From JAOTYV01 sp041557595 (lineage in GTDB: Bacteria > Pseudomonadota > Alphaproteobacteria > UBA8366): a stretch of 13,212 nucleotides of DNA. Under the pieces are notes generated by a model that was not told the DNA's origin, searched no databases, and worked only from the letters and a program-made list of their open reading frames with translations. The position numbers and the translations under genes were made by a program. Shown here piece after piece: positions 1-5,867 of the stretch. How positions within the stretch are numbered: position 1 is the stretch's first letter; each line of letters opens with the position of its first letter. Location: positions 1-13,212 of the forward strand of contig JBFFGE010000136.1 in NCBI GenBank assembly GCA_041557595.1, read 5' to 3'.

Positions 1-111
1 CAGGACAAGCTCAACGCTGTCGCGCGGGAACTCAACGAGAGACCGAGAAAGACCTTGAACTACTTTTCACCCGCTGAGAAGTTCGACGAGTGTGTTGCGG
101 CGATCGGTTGA
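1..111 (+). CDS. IS30-family transposase, C-terminal end (partial)
   Basis: The frame is open from base 1 to a TGA at 109-111 and encodes the last 36 residues of a protein cut by the window edge. The stretch LNERPRKTLNYFSPAEKF is the hallmark C-terminus of IS30-family DDE transposases, which read N-x-R-P-R-K-x-L-x-x-x-[TS]-P-x-E-x-F after the catalytic Glu. The catalytic DDE residues lie outside the window, so I cannot say whether the gene is intact. A candidate terminal inverted repeat follows directly, as expected for this family. The insertion sequence therefore probably ends near position 135, and the flanking sequence to its right is host or island DNA. Confidence 0.85.
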   Translation, partial: QDKLNAVARELNERPRKTLNYFSPAEKFDECVAAIG

Positions 112-114
112 ATC

Positions 115-135
115 GGCAGCCAGAAGCGGACAAAT
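115..135 (-). repeat. Candidate right terminal inverted repeat of the IS30-family element
   Basis: Read on the minus strand this stretch begins ATTTGTCCGCTTCTGGCTG. It starts 3 nt after the transposase stop codon, where IS30-family elements normally carry their right end. The matching left end is outside the window, so the call rests on position and on its likeness to the GTCCGC-type palindromes at 2093-2179 and 4122-4148. Confidence 0.45.
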
Positions 136-229
136 GGGGGGGCCGTGGCTTGCGGTTGGTGTGAAAACCGCAGTTAGACGGAGTGATCAGTGTCCGCGCC
201 GCCTCACCTCTGCCGAGCCAAACGTCGAG

Positions 230-1162
230 TCAGCCGGGCTCCGCCAAGTGGTCGTCGGGCCCGGGGCGCTGGTCCGGCTCGTCCGGGTCGAGTGGGGCAC
301 CCGACGGTGCGGGGAAAACGAATTTCAGGTCCGGCCAGACCCACCTGTTCCAAGCGTCCAGCGCGAACGCATCCGAGAGCCCGATATCCTGAAGCGCGGC
401 CCGGCGGGAGCTTTGGCGTGCTACGTTAGGCTCCGGCGGTGGCCCGACGGCCTTGTCCGGAACACGGCCGAGCCGCTCGACCCGGGCGCGCTTCAGGTGC
501 AGCTTACTGATCGTGCCATAGTGGTGGGCCGAACGTGGGCAGTGCACCGCAAGCTCGGGCGACGGTCGCTCTGCCCGGCGCCATTTCAGCACCTGCACCG
601 CGTAGTATGCGAGCACATGGTAGTGATGGCCTGCCTCGGTGACGATTCCGAAGCCCCAGCCGTTCTGCGTGAAGCCGCCGAGCTTCCAGAGCAAATCTTC
701 GGAAACATATGGGTTGATCGAGTCACCCCGATCGGTCGGCCAGGTTAGCGCCTCGCCGGGCTCGAGGAGTAGCGGCTGCGGGTTCTTCAATGGCCGGCGC
801 GGCTTCGCCGGCCGCGGGTTGCGCAGCCGCTCCATGAGCTTCGTCATTTCCTTGCGCCGCTCGGAGATCGTATTCGGTTCGGCCTCCAGCTCCTTGAGCA
901 TGGCCATGTCCTCGCCAGCCTTAATGATCGCGATAGCGCGCTCGAAGACGTCCTGTCGCCGAATGCCGCGGCGCTCGAACTGGTCGGCGAGAACCAGCCA
1001 GTAGTCGAACGCGTCCGCCGCCACGGCGTTCTCCCCGTGCGAGGCCCAGATCTCGGCAACGACCTCGTCCTCAGAAAGCGGCGCGCGGAGCAAACCTTTG
1101 ATAGATCCCTTGAGATCGAGCGCAAAGTCGCTGTCGTAGAGTCCACCGCCCCAGGCTCCCAT
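230..1162 (-). CDS. DUF4259-like protein of unknown function
   Basis: A 310-residue minus-strand protein. The N-terminus MGAWGGGLYDSDFALDL is characteristic of the DUF4259-like group (MGAWGxGxFxxDxAxD). I chose the start at 1162 because the minus strand shows GGAGGAAA about 10 nt upstream; an in-frame start at 1261 would add 33 residues without family likeness. Residues 1-110 look helical and charged. Residues 118-135 are a Pro/Arg/Lys linker, 140-190 hold an aromatic segment (NGWGFGIVTEAGHHYHVLAYY), and the C-terminal 30 residues are acidic and Pro-rich. There is no signal peptide or membrane segment. DUF4259 has no established function and the protein appears longer than the minimal domain. 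It stands alone, divergent from the PNPOx-like gene. The long plus-strand frame over the same region is its shadow. Confidence 0.75.
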   Translation of the reverse strand: MGAWGGGLYDSDFALDLKGSIKGLLRAPLSEDEVVAEIWASHGENAVAADAFDYWLVLADQFERRGIRRQDVFERAIAIIKAGEDMAMLKELEAEPNTISERRKEMTKLMERLRNPRPAKPRRPLKNPQPLLLEPGEALTWPTDRGDSINPYVSEDLLWKLGGFTQNGWGFGIVTEAGHHYHVLAYYAVQVLKWRRAERPSPELAVHCPRSAHHYGTISKLHLKRARVERLGRVPDKAVGPPPEPNVARQSSRRAALQDIGLSDAFALDAWNRWVWPDLKFVFPAPSGAPLDPDEPDQRPGPDDHLAEPG

Positions 1163-1337
1163 CGCCAAGTTTCCTCCGCTCGCTTTCGAGCGTGCAAAAA
1201 TAACCGAGCCCATGCGAGGAGACCAGCGCGGTACCGCTCGGGTCAGCGCATCAGCTTCCAATGCCGGGCAGGCCCACGAGTAGAGTTCAGCACTTGGGGC
1301 TCATGGTTCGAGCCGGGCCATTAGCAGACATTCAGAC

Positions 1338-1358
1338 TTCAAAGTTGAAAGCACGTGC
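1338..1358. promoter_or_regulatory. Paired palindromes between two divergent genes
   Basis: Two small perfect palindromes lie side by side: TTCAA-AG-TTGAA at 1338-1349 and GCACGTGC at 1351-1358. They sit in the intergenic stretch between the DUF4259-like gene (start 1162, minus) and the PNPOx-like gene (start 1418, plus). A TTGAAA at 1345-1350 could act as a -35 element, but no good -10 follows at the right spacing. An operator role is inference from position and symmetry. Confidence 0.25.
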
Positions 1359-1417
1359 TGGTATCGTAATTCGGGATCGCTTCGACAAGTCGGACGATGG
1401 CTCGAGGAGGCTTTGCG

Positions 1418-2026
1418 ATGGAATTCTACCATGACGGCATGAGGGAGATGCAGGACCGTTACGAAGGGAGGGCCATCCCCGACCGACTGGCGGCCAATCG
1501 CGTCCGAACCAAATTCAACGCTGAGGACCGCGAATGTATCGAAACATCGCCTTTCTTTTTCCTTTCAACAGCGACGCCGGAAAGTGTTGATTGCTCCTTC
1601 AAGGGAGGTGAACCCGGCTTCGTCCGCGTAATCGGTGAGAACGTTGTCGCCTGGCCTGACTACGACGGAAATAGGATGTATCGCAGCCTCGGAAACATCG
1701 GGCGCAGTCCTCGCGTCGGCCTCCTGTTCGTGCGTTTCGACGGCAAACTCTTCAACAAGGCGGGCCGGCTTCGCATCAGCGGCCACGCGGAGATCGACGA
1801 GTCAGATGAGGCGATTGCGAACCTGCCCGGTGCGAAACGGCTCGTGCGCGTCACCGCCGAACATATCTTCACGAACTGTCCGCGCTATATCCCGAAAATG
1901 GTAACAGAATCAGAATCGGTCTACCTGCCTCGTGATGGTTACTCACCGCCTGATCCAGAATGGAAATCGATGCCATTCGTAAAGGACGTGTTTGATAAGG
2001 AAATCAAAGGTTCGGGGGTGGAATGA
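1418..2026 (+). CDS. Pyridoxamine 5'-phosphate oxidase-like FMN-binding protein
   Basis: A 202-residue soluble protein of the PNPOx-like split beta-barrel superfamily, in the group of predicted flavin-nucleotide-binding proteins close to COG3576. Visible landmarks are an N-terminal FYHDGMREMQDRYEGR, then SPFFFLSTATPESVDCSFKG (residues 44-63), DYDGNRMYRSLGNI (81-94) and a late FTNCPRYIP (151-159). These conserved blocks probably line the flavin site. The start at 1418 is set by GAGGAGG at 1404-1410, 7 nt upstream; an earlier in-frame ATG at 1397 lies before this ribosome binding site. Substrate and reaction are unknown; members usually bind FMN or F420 and reduce small molecules. The gene has no operon partner: a repeat block begins about 40 nt after its stop. 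Confidence 0.85.
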   Translation: MEFYHDGMREMQDRYEGRAIPDRLAANRVRTKFNAEDRECIETSPFFFLSTATPESVDCSFKGGEPGFVRVIGENVVAWPDYDGNRMYRSLGNIGRSPRVGLLFVRFDGKLFNKAGRLRISGHAEIDESDEAIANLPGAKRLVRVTAEHIFTNCPRYIPKMVTESESVYLPRDGYSPPDPEWKSMPFVKDVFDKEIKGSGVE

Positions 2027-2066
2027 GCGCCGCAACGGTTTCGAAAAATCCTGGTTCCTGTACTGA

Positions 2067-2140
2067 AGCGGAAGTCGCGCGCCGTCGCTGTCATGTCCGC
2101 CCCTGGGTGTAGAGCGGACGAAATCCGTGGCAAAGAGGAC
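2067..2140 (+). repeat. 74-bp dispersed repeat, left copy
   Basis: Starts AGCGGAAGTCGCG and contains the palindromic unit at 2093-2119 (ATGTCCGC...GCGGAC around CCTGGGTGTAGA), then AATCCGTG and AAAG. The copy at 4096-4169 has the same length, orientation and internal spacing, with about 80 percent identity by eye. The two copies flank the DUF1326-DUF2182 gene pair. Confidence 0.8.
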
Positions 2141-2152
2141 ATCGTAGCCCGA

Positions 2153-2179
2153 ATGTCCGCGGTTGGGTGAAGAGCGGAC
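2153..2179 (+). repeat. Palindromic GTCCGC...GCGGAC unit, tandem second copy
   Basis: This 27-nt unit (ATGTCCGC, TTGGGTGAAGA core, GCGGAC) starts exactly 60 nt after the similar unit at 2093-2119. The GTCCGC and GCGGAC arms are perfectly complementary, so it can form a hairpin with a 14-nt loop. The 74-bp context of the other two copies is not fully preserved here. Confidence 0.7.
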
Positions 2180-2488
2180 TTTACTTAACGCTGTTCGGAA
2201 GTCCGCTTCTAGCCAATTTAGGAAGTTTGTTGGGGTTTACGTCGCTCATCCTGGGAGGGCGCTGGAGGAGTCCACGATATCCCTGAATCGATTTTCAATT
2301 TCCTATTGCGCCCGCGTCGCCCGTATGCGGAAATTCGCCCAGATACAGAAAAGAATAATAGGGCAATAAGCCTGACGCGTGCCGGGACGAATGGCGAGGG
2401 CCACCCTAGCGCTCTTTTGGCTGACTGACTGGTCTGACCGCCACGCGGGCCCCCGGCATGAACGATTGTGCATGCAAAGGAGGAAGCA

Positions 2489-3124
2489 ATGGCACATGTA
2501 GACTGGAAAATCAAAGGGCGAGAATTCGCGAATTGCAACTGCGCCTATGGCTGCCCGTGTCAGTTCAACGCGCTGCCGACTTACGGCGACTGCCGTGCTG
2601 TGGTCGGTTACGAGATCGACGAAGGGCATTTCGGTGAGACGCGACTGGACGGCCTACGGGCTGCACTCGTCGTGTCCTGGCCGGGCCCGATCCATCATGG
2701 CGACGGAACCATGCAGGCGATCATCGACGAACGCGCGGATGACGCGCAACGCAAGGCGCTGGAGAAGATCCTGCACGGCGAGGAAACCGAGCCGGGAGCC
2801 ACGATGTGGGCCGTGTTTGCGACGACGATGAGCAAGGTGCTCGATCCCGTCTACAGCGAGATCAAACTCGAGGTCGACGTGGATGCGCGCCGCGCATCGT
2901 TTGTCGTGCCCGGCCTTATCGAATCGCGTGGCGAGCCGATCCGGAATCCGGTTTCGGGTGATGAACACCGGGCGCGGATCGACCTACCTCATGGCTTCGA
3001 ATATGCGATCGCCGAAATCGGCAGCGGCACCAGCAAATCGACTGGCGCAATTCCGATGGAACTGACTGACAGCTATGGGCAATTCGCGGAGCTGCATCTC
3101 TCCACCAGCGGCGTCGTTCGCTGA
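2489..3124 (+). CDS. DUF1326 protein with N-terminal Cys cluster
   Basis: A 211-residue soluble protein of the DUF1326 family. The family marker is the N-terminal block REFANCNCAYGCPCQFNALP, giving a C-x-C-x3-C-x-C cluster (Cys16, 18, 22, 24) followed by Cys35 in YGDC. Such spacing suggests metal or redox cofactor binding, but this is inference; no activity is established that I know of. The rest (GLRAALVVSWPGPIHHGDG, ALEKILHGEETEPGA and a C-terminal beta-rich half) also fits the family. The start at 2489 is set by AAAGGAGGA at 2476-2484, 5 nt upstream. An in-frame GTG at 2468 lies before this ribosome binding site. The DUF2182 gene follows after 74 nt on the same strand, the common pairing of these two families, so the two products probably work together. 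No signal peptide is seen. Confidence 0.88.
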   Translation: MAHVDWKIKGREFANCNCAYGCPCQFNALPTYGDCRAVVGYEIDEGHFGETRLDGLRAALVVSWPGPIHHGDGTMQAIIDERADDAQRKALEKILHGEETEPGATMWAVFATTMSKVLDPVYSEIKLEVDVDARRASFVVPGLIESRGEPIRNPVSGDEHRARIDLPHGFEYAIAEIGSGTSKSTGAIPMELTDSYGQFAELHLSTSGVVR

Positions 3125-3198
3125 TAGGATAGCGGGGGCCGCGTCGCCGGCGTGGCCCCGTTTTCGCGTAGGGCGTGCTGAAAATACCGGAAACGACC

Positions 3199-3987
3199 AT
3201 GCTCGATTCCCTGTTGAAACGCGACCGCGCTATCGTTGTCGCGGGTCTGGTGGCGGTGAGCGCGCTGGCGTGGGTCTACATCCTCGCGGGCGCGGGGATG
3301 GGCATGTCAGCCGTCGAGATGACACGCATGTCTAGCGGCGGGTTGGCAGCGATGACCTTGCCGGCGGCGTGGACGCTCGGCTACGCCCTGCTGATGCTGG
3401 TGATGTGGTGGGTGATGATGGTAGCGATGATGCTGCCGAGTGCCGCGCCGATGATCCTGCTGTTCGCGCTGGTCAACCGCCGGAACCGAGCGAAGGGCGG
3501 ACCGTTCGTTCCCACCGCGGTGTTTGCGGGCGCGTATCTGGTTGCCTGGGGCGGGTTCAGCGCCCTGGCGGTGACGCTGCAATGGGGCCTGGAGCGGGCG
3601 GAGCTGCTTTCGCCAATGATGGCGAGCCGCAACGCGGTGTTCGGAGGCGTGCTGCTGGTCCTCGCCGGAGTCTACCAGCTTTCGCCGCTCAAGCATGCTT
3701 GTCTCCGCCATTGTCGCGGACCCATCGACTTCATTTCACATCACTGGCGGACCGGCCGGTGGGGCGCGTTCCGCATGGGCGTCCATCACGGACTCTACTG
3801 CCTCGGCTGCTGCTGGGCGCTGATGGCGCTGCTGTTCTTCGGCGGCGTCATGAACCTGTACTGGATCGCCGGATTGGCGTTGTTCGTGCTGCTCGAAAAG
3901 ACCGTTCCCCCGGGCCACTGGCTGGCATCGCTGTCGGGCCTCGGGCTTCTTGTATGGGGCGCGGCGCTTCTGATTGCCGTGGCCTAG
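3199..3987 (+). CDS. DUF2182 multi-pass membrane protein, predicted metal-binding
   Basis: A 262-residue integral membrane protein of the DUF2182 family (COG5486, predicted metal-binding). Hydrophobic segments lie near residues 11-32, 60-92, 105-127, 147-162, 203-233 and 247-262. Family signatures are the Met-rich WWVMMVAMMLPSAAPMILLF (70-89) and the Cys/His segment with KHACLRHCRGP (165-175) and MGVHHGLYCLGCCWALM (193-209). Cys168, 172, 201, 204 and 205 with His197 and His198 could bind a metal at the membrane; this is inferred. I prefer ATG 3199, giving MLDSLLKRDRAIVVAG as in relatives, over an upstream GTG at 3175; neither has a strong ribosome binding site. The gene is the likely operon partner of the DUF1326 gene. 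Right after the stop, GGCCTA (3981-3986) and TAGGCC (4006-4011) can form a hairpin without a T-run. Confidence 0.88.
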   Translation: MLDSLLKRDRAIVVAGLVAVSALAWVYILAGAGMGMSAVEMTRMSSGGLAAMTLPAAWTLGYALLMLVMWWVMMVAMMLPSAAPMILLFALVNRRNRAKGGPFVPTAVFAGAYLVAWGGFSALAVTLQWGLERAELLSPMMASRNAVFGGVLLVLAGVYQLSPLKHACLRHCRGPIDFISHHWRTGRWGAFRMGVHHGLYCLGCCWALMALLFFGGVMNLYWIAGLALFVLLEKTVPPGHWLASLSGLGLLVWGAALLIAVA

Positions 3988-4095
3988 GCGCTACATCGCG
4001 CTAGATAGGCCAACTTCCAATGAAGCGGCAGGCACACCACAGTCTGCTTTCTTTGACCAGTTGTATTGTTTTCGCTACGTCCGGTTGGGGTCATC

Positions 4096-4169
4096 AGCGG
4101 AAGTCGCGTGCGGCGTCTGGAATGTCCGCACCTGGGTGTAGACCGGACATAATCCGTGCGAAAGCGGAC
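4096..4169 (+). repeat. 74-bp dispersed repeat, right copy
   Basis: Same orientation as the copy at 2067-2140. It begins with the identical AGCGGAAGTCGCG; the palindromic unit ATGTCCGC...CCGGAC starts 26 nt in, as in the other copy, and AATCCGTG and AAAG follow at matching positions. Most differences fall in the variable 13 nt before the palindrome. One arm mismatch (CCGGAC for GCGGAC) weakens this hairpin. Confidence 0.8.
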
Positions 4170-4172
4170 TCC

Positions 4173-4224
4173 CGAGTTTTTGGGCTCCGCTAGAGCGGCG
4201 AGTTTTTGGGCTGGGTTAGAGAGG
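4173..4224 (+). repeat. 26-bp tandem repeat, two units
   Basis: Units at 4173-4198 and 4199-4224 both begin CGAGTTTTTGGGCT and end in a TAGAG-type segment. Unit 1 holds a perfect inverted repeat, CCGCT-AG-AGCGG, at 4187-4198, which unit 2 has lost. It starts 3 nt after the 74-bp repeat, so the two may be parts of one larger element. Confidence 0.7.
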
Positions 4225-4249
4225 TGGAACTAGCGTAACTGCGCGAAGG

Positions 4250-4278
4250 CTAGAGGGGGGCTCCACCCCCCGATCTAG
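4250..4278. other. G6/C6 hairpin with CTAG ends
   Basis: CTAG and six G (4255-4260) face six C (4266-4271) and a second CTAG (4275-4278) across a CTCCA loop, with a small bulge. The stem is strong, but no T-run follows on either strand, so an intrinsic terminator is unlikely. A structural end of a small repeat element is possible. Confidence 0.45.
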
Positions 4279-4472
4279 CGGACAGTAGGCGAGATAGACC
4301 AGTTTGCATCCGCGCCAATTGCAACGAGCAGGAATACCGAGACCAAGCCGTAAGCGCCGCCGATACGTCCACGGCCTGATAAATGCTTAGGCGTAGGCAA
4401 CCTAACCGCCCAAACATGCTGTCGTCTGCTCTTAACGGGAACGTAGCGTGGTACTAAATGTGGGACTATTCG

Positions 4473-4513
4473 AATTAATATTGAATATTAATTATATATA
4501 ACAGATTGTTATA
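4473..4513. other. AT-rich palindromes beside the tRNA 3' end
   Basis: Two perfect inverted repeats stand out in a high-GC sequence: AATTAATATT-G-AATATTAATT (4473-4493) and TATAACA-GAT-TGTTATA (4497-4513). The second lies 9 nt beyond the CCA end of the minus-strand tRNA-Ser. They could be weak transcription-end structures or binding sites for a recombination or DNA-bending protein near an attachment site. The sequence alone does not decide. Confidence 0.5.
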
Positions 4514-4522
4514 GAAATCTAA

Positions 4523-4612
4523 TGGCGGAGAGACAGGGATTCGAACCCTGGGTGCGCTCACACGCACAACGGTTTTCGAGACCGCCCCGTTCGACCACTC
4601 CGGCACCTCTCC
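4523..4612 (-). tRNA. tRNA-Ser (anticodon CGA)
   Basis: A 90-nt class II tRNA on the minus strand. The acceptor stem GGAGAGG pairs with TCTCTCC, followed by discriminator G and an encoded CCA. The anticodon loop CTCGAAA, closed by GCGGT/ACCGT, gives anticodon CGA, which reads the serine codon UCG. The long variable arm is a GTGCG/CGCAC stem, as required for tRNA-Ser. The T arm is CAGGG-TTCGAAT-CCCTG. All stems close, so the gene looks functional. Its 3' end points to the repeat-rich accessory side of the window, and such tRNA-Ser 3' ends are frequent integration sites. No second copy of the 3' end was found within the window. Confidence 0.97.
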
Positions 4613-4659
4613 GCGGTCGGCTTGGACACGGGCGTTGCGCCCGGCCCGAAACGCGGCGG

Positions 4660-4688
4660 ACCCTACCCGAACCCGCGATCCGCCGCAA
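4660..4688 (-). promoter_or_regulatory. Possible promoter of tRNA-Ser
   Basis: On the minus strand TTGCGG (4683-4688) and TAGGGT (4660-4665) are spaced 17 nt, about 47 nt before the mature tRNA 5' end. Matches to the sigma-70 consensus are partial. A perfect hairpin, CGGGCG-TTG-CGCCCG on the plus strand (4629-4643), lies in the would-be leader. Confidence 0.35.
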
Positions 4689-4812
4689 GTATTCAACCTT
4701 TCGGAGCGTTGTCTTCGCCCCACCCTGGAAGCATCGGGCCCGACATCGGAACCGGTCTCGCCATCCACCCGGGTTCATTGAAAATTAAGTCCCTTTCGCC
4801 CACATTCCCCGT

Positions 4813-5808
4813 ATGACACAGCCTCAACCGCGACCGACGATCCCGTTCCTCGACAGGGACGCCTCCCATCCGGCCGCGCTGCTGGACAGCCATGGCGTGG
4901 CCGCCGCGGAATTGATCCGCGCCGGCCATAAAATGCTGCCCGGTCCGCTGCTCCCCATGATGGACCGGCTGTCGCGGCGCTGGGCACGGCGGTCCGGCAA
5001 TCCCCATTACGACGAAATCGACGCGATCGCCCAACGGCTGCCGACCGGGATCTGGTTCATGAACCTCTGTTTCGAATGGGGCTGCACGACCGGCGTGGCG
5101 GCGGACCCGTCCGGTTCGGGGATGCGCATGTTGCGGACCCTGGATTGGCCGTTCAAGGGCCTTGGGCGCCACGTGGTGCTGGCCCGCCAGTCGGGTCCGG
5201 CCGGCGATTTCATCAACATCACCTGGCCCGGATTCGTCGGCGTCGTCACCGGCATGGCGCCGGGCCGGTTTGCGCTTGCGATCAACCAGGCGCCATTGGT
5301 CCGGCGCGGCTATCTGCCGCTGTTCGCCGATTGGACCGCCAACCGGTTTCGCGTGTTCCGCAGCGCCCACCTGCCGCCGGTGCATCTCGCCCGGAAAGTG
5401 CTGGAGACCTGCGCCAGCTATGAAGAAGCCAAGGACCTTCTCGAAAGCAGCCCGCTCGCCCTGCCCGCCTTCTTCGTCCTGACCGGTACCGGTGCCGGCG
5501 AAGGCTGCGTCATCGAACGGACGGAAACCCGCGCCTGGCTGCATGAAGCGCCTGCCAGCGCGGCAAATCACTGGCTGACCAAGGGCCTGCGCGGCCGTCC
5601 GCGCGGCATCGACAGCCCGCGGCGGCGCCGCATGATGAGCGGCCTGTGCCGCAGCGCACAGGCGGATTTCGATTGGCTGATCGATCCGGTTCTCAACCCG
5701 GACACCCGGCTCAGCGTCGTGGCCAATCCGGCCTCAGGCCGGCTGCTGGTCCAGGGATGGGAAAGCGACGGCCCGGCAACCGAAGTGTTCGATCTCGCCG
5801 CCGCCTGA
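4813..5808 (+). CDS. Ntn hydrolase of the acid ceramidase/NAAA-like (C45-like) type
   Basis: A 331-residue protein resembling the N-terminal-nucleophile amidases around acid ceramidase, N-acylethanolamine acid amidase and peptidase family C45. The key block is FEWGCTTGVAADPSG followed by MRMLRTLDWPF. Cys91 would be the nucleophile exposed by autocatalytic cleavage after Gly90. Arg108 and Asp111 of RTLDW match the conserved Arg and Asp that follow the nucleophile by about 16 and 19 residues in NAAA; here the spacings are 17 and 20. A later INQAP (near 157) is also family-like. The first 90 residues would be the pro-segment. No signal peptide is seen, so cytoplasmic action on an acyl-amide is inferred; the substrate is unknown. 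ATG 4813 has no clear ribosome binding site. The gene is divergent from tRNA-Ser and separate from the ribosomal operon. Confidence 0.75.
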   Translation: MTQPQPRPTIPFLDRDASHPAALLDSHGVAAAELIRAGHKMLPGPLLPMMDRLSRRWARRSGNPHYDEIDAIAQRLPTGIWFMNLCFEWGCTTGVAADPSGSGMRMLRTLDWPFKGLGRHVVLARQSGPAGDFINITWPGFVGVVTGMAPGRFALAINQAPLVRRGYLPLFADWTANRFRVFRSAHLPPVHLARKVLETCASYEEAKDLLESSPLALPAFFVLTGTGAGEGCVIERTETRAWLHEAPASAANHWLTKGLRGRPRGIDSPRRRRMMSGLCRSAQADFDWLIDPVLNPDTRLSVVANPASGRLLVQGWESDGPATEVFDLAAA

Positions 5809-5867
5809 CACGCCCGAGCGGTGCGACGCGATCCTGGGCGCGCCCGCGCCATATCGCCGTAAAACCG

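Larger units (their letters stand above)
2027..2488. other. Intergenic stretch with repeats, no convincing gene
   Basis: These 462 bases hold the left copy of the 74-bp repeat (2067-2140), a second palindrome (2153-2179) and a lone GTCCGCTTCTAGCC motif at 2201-2214 that resembles the IS30 end at 115-135. Short frames cross it on both strands, but none has a ribosome binding site or a recognisable protein motif. The last 120 bases presumably carry the promoter of the DUF1326 gene; I cannot pick out a clear -35/-10 pair. Confidence 0.6.
3988..4522. other. Repeat-rich intergenic stretch before the tRNA
   Basis: These 535 bases hold the right 74-bp repeat copy, a 26-bp tandem duplication, a G6/C6 hairpin and an AT-rich tail with two perfect palindromes next to the tRNA 3' end. 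One minus-strand frame (4275-4400) encodes a short hydrophobic peptide I cannot assign; it is reported as a finding. No other coding potential is visible. Confidence 0.6.

Noticed and set aside
92..748. Long plus-strand frame of 218 codons
   Set aside because: It is antisense to the DUF4259-like gene, has no ribosome binding site or family likeness, and its start lies inside the transposase end.
1295..1325. tRNA-like fragment (GGTTCGAGCC) as a possible attachment-site copy
   Set aside because: The flanks do not form a T-arm stem and do not match the tRNA-Ser 3' end; it is a simple GGCTC/GAGCC hairpin.
2067..2179. CRISPR-like array
   Set aside because: Only two diverged units occur here, repeats are palindromic and dispersed, and no cas gene or further spacers are present.
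2163..2369. Plus-strand frame of 68 codons in the repeat region
   Set aside because: It starts inside the palindromic repeat, lacks a ribosome binding site and shows no recognisable protein motif.
4693..5571. A 292-codon minus-strand frame opposite the Ntn hydrolase
   Set aside because: The plus strand carries a recognisable active-site block; the minus frame is a GC-driven shadow.
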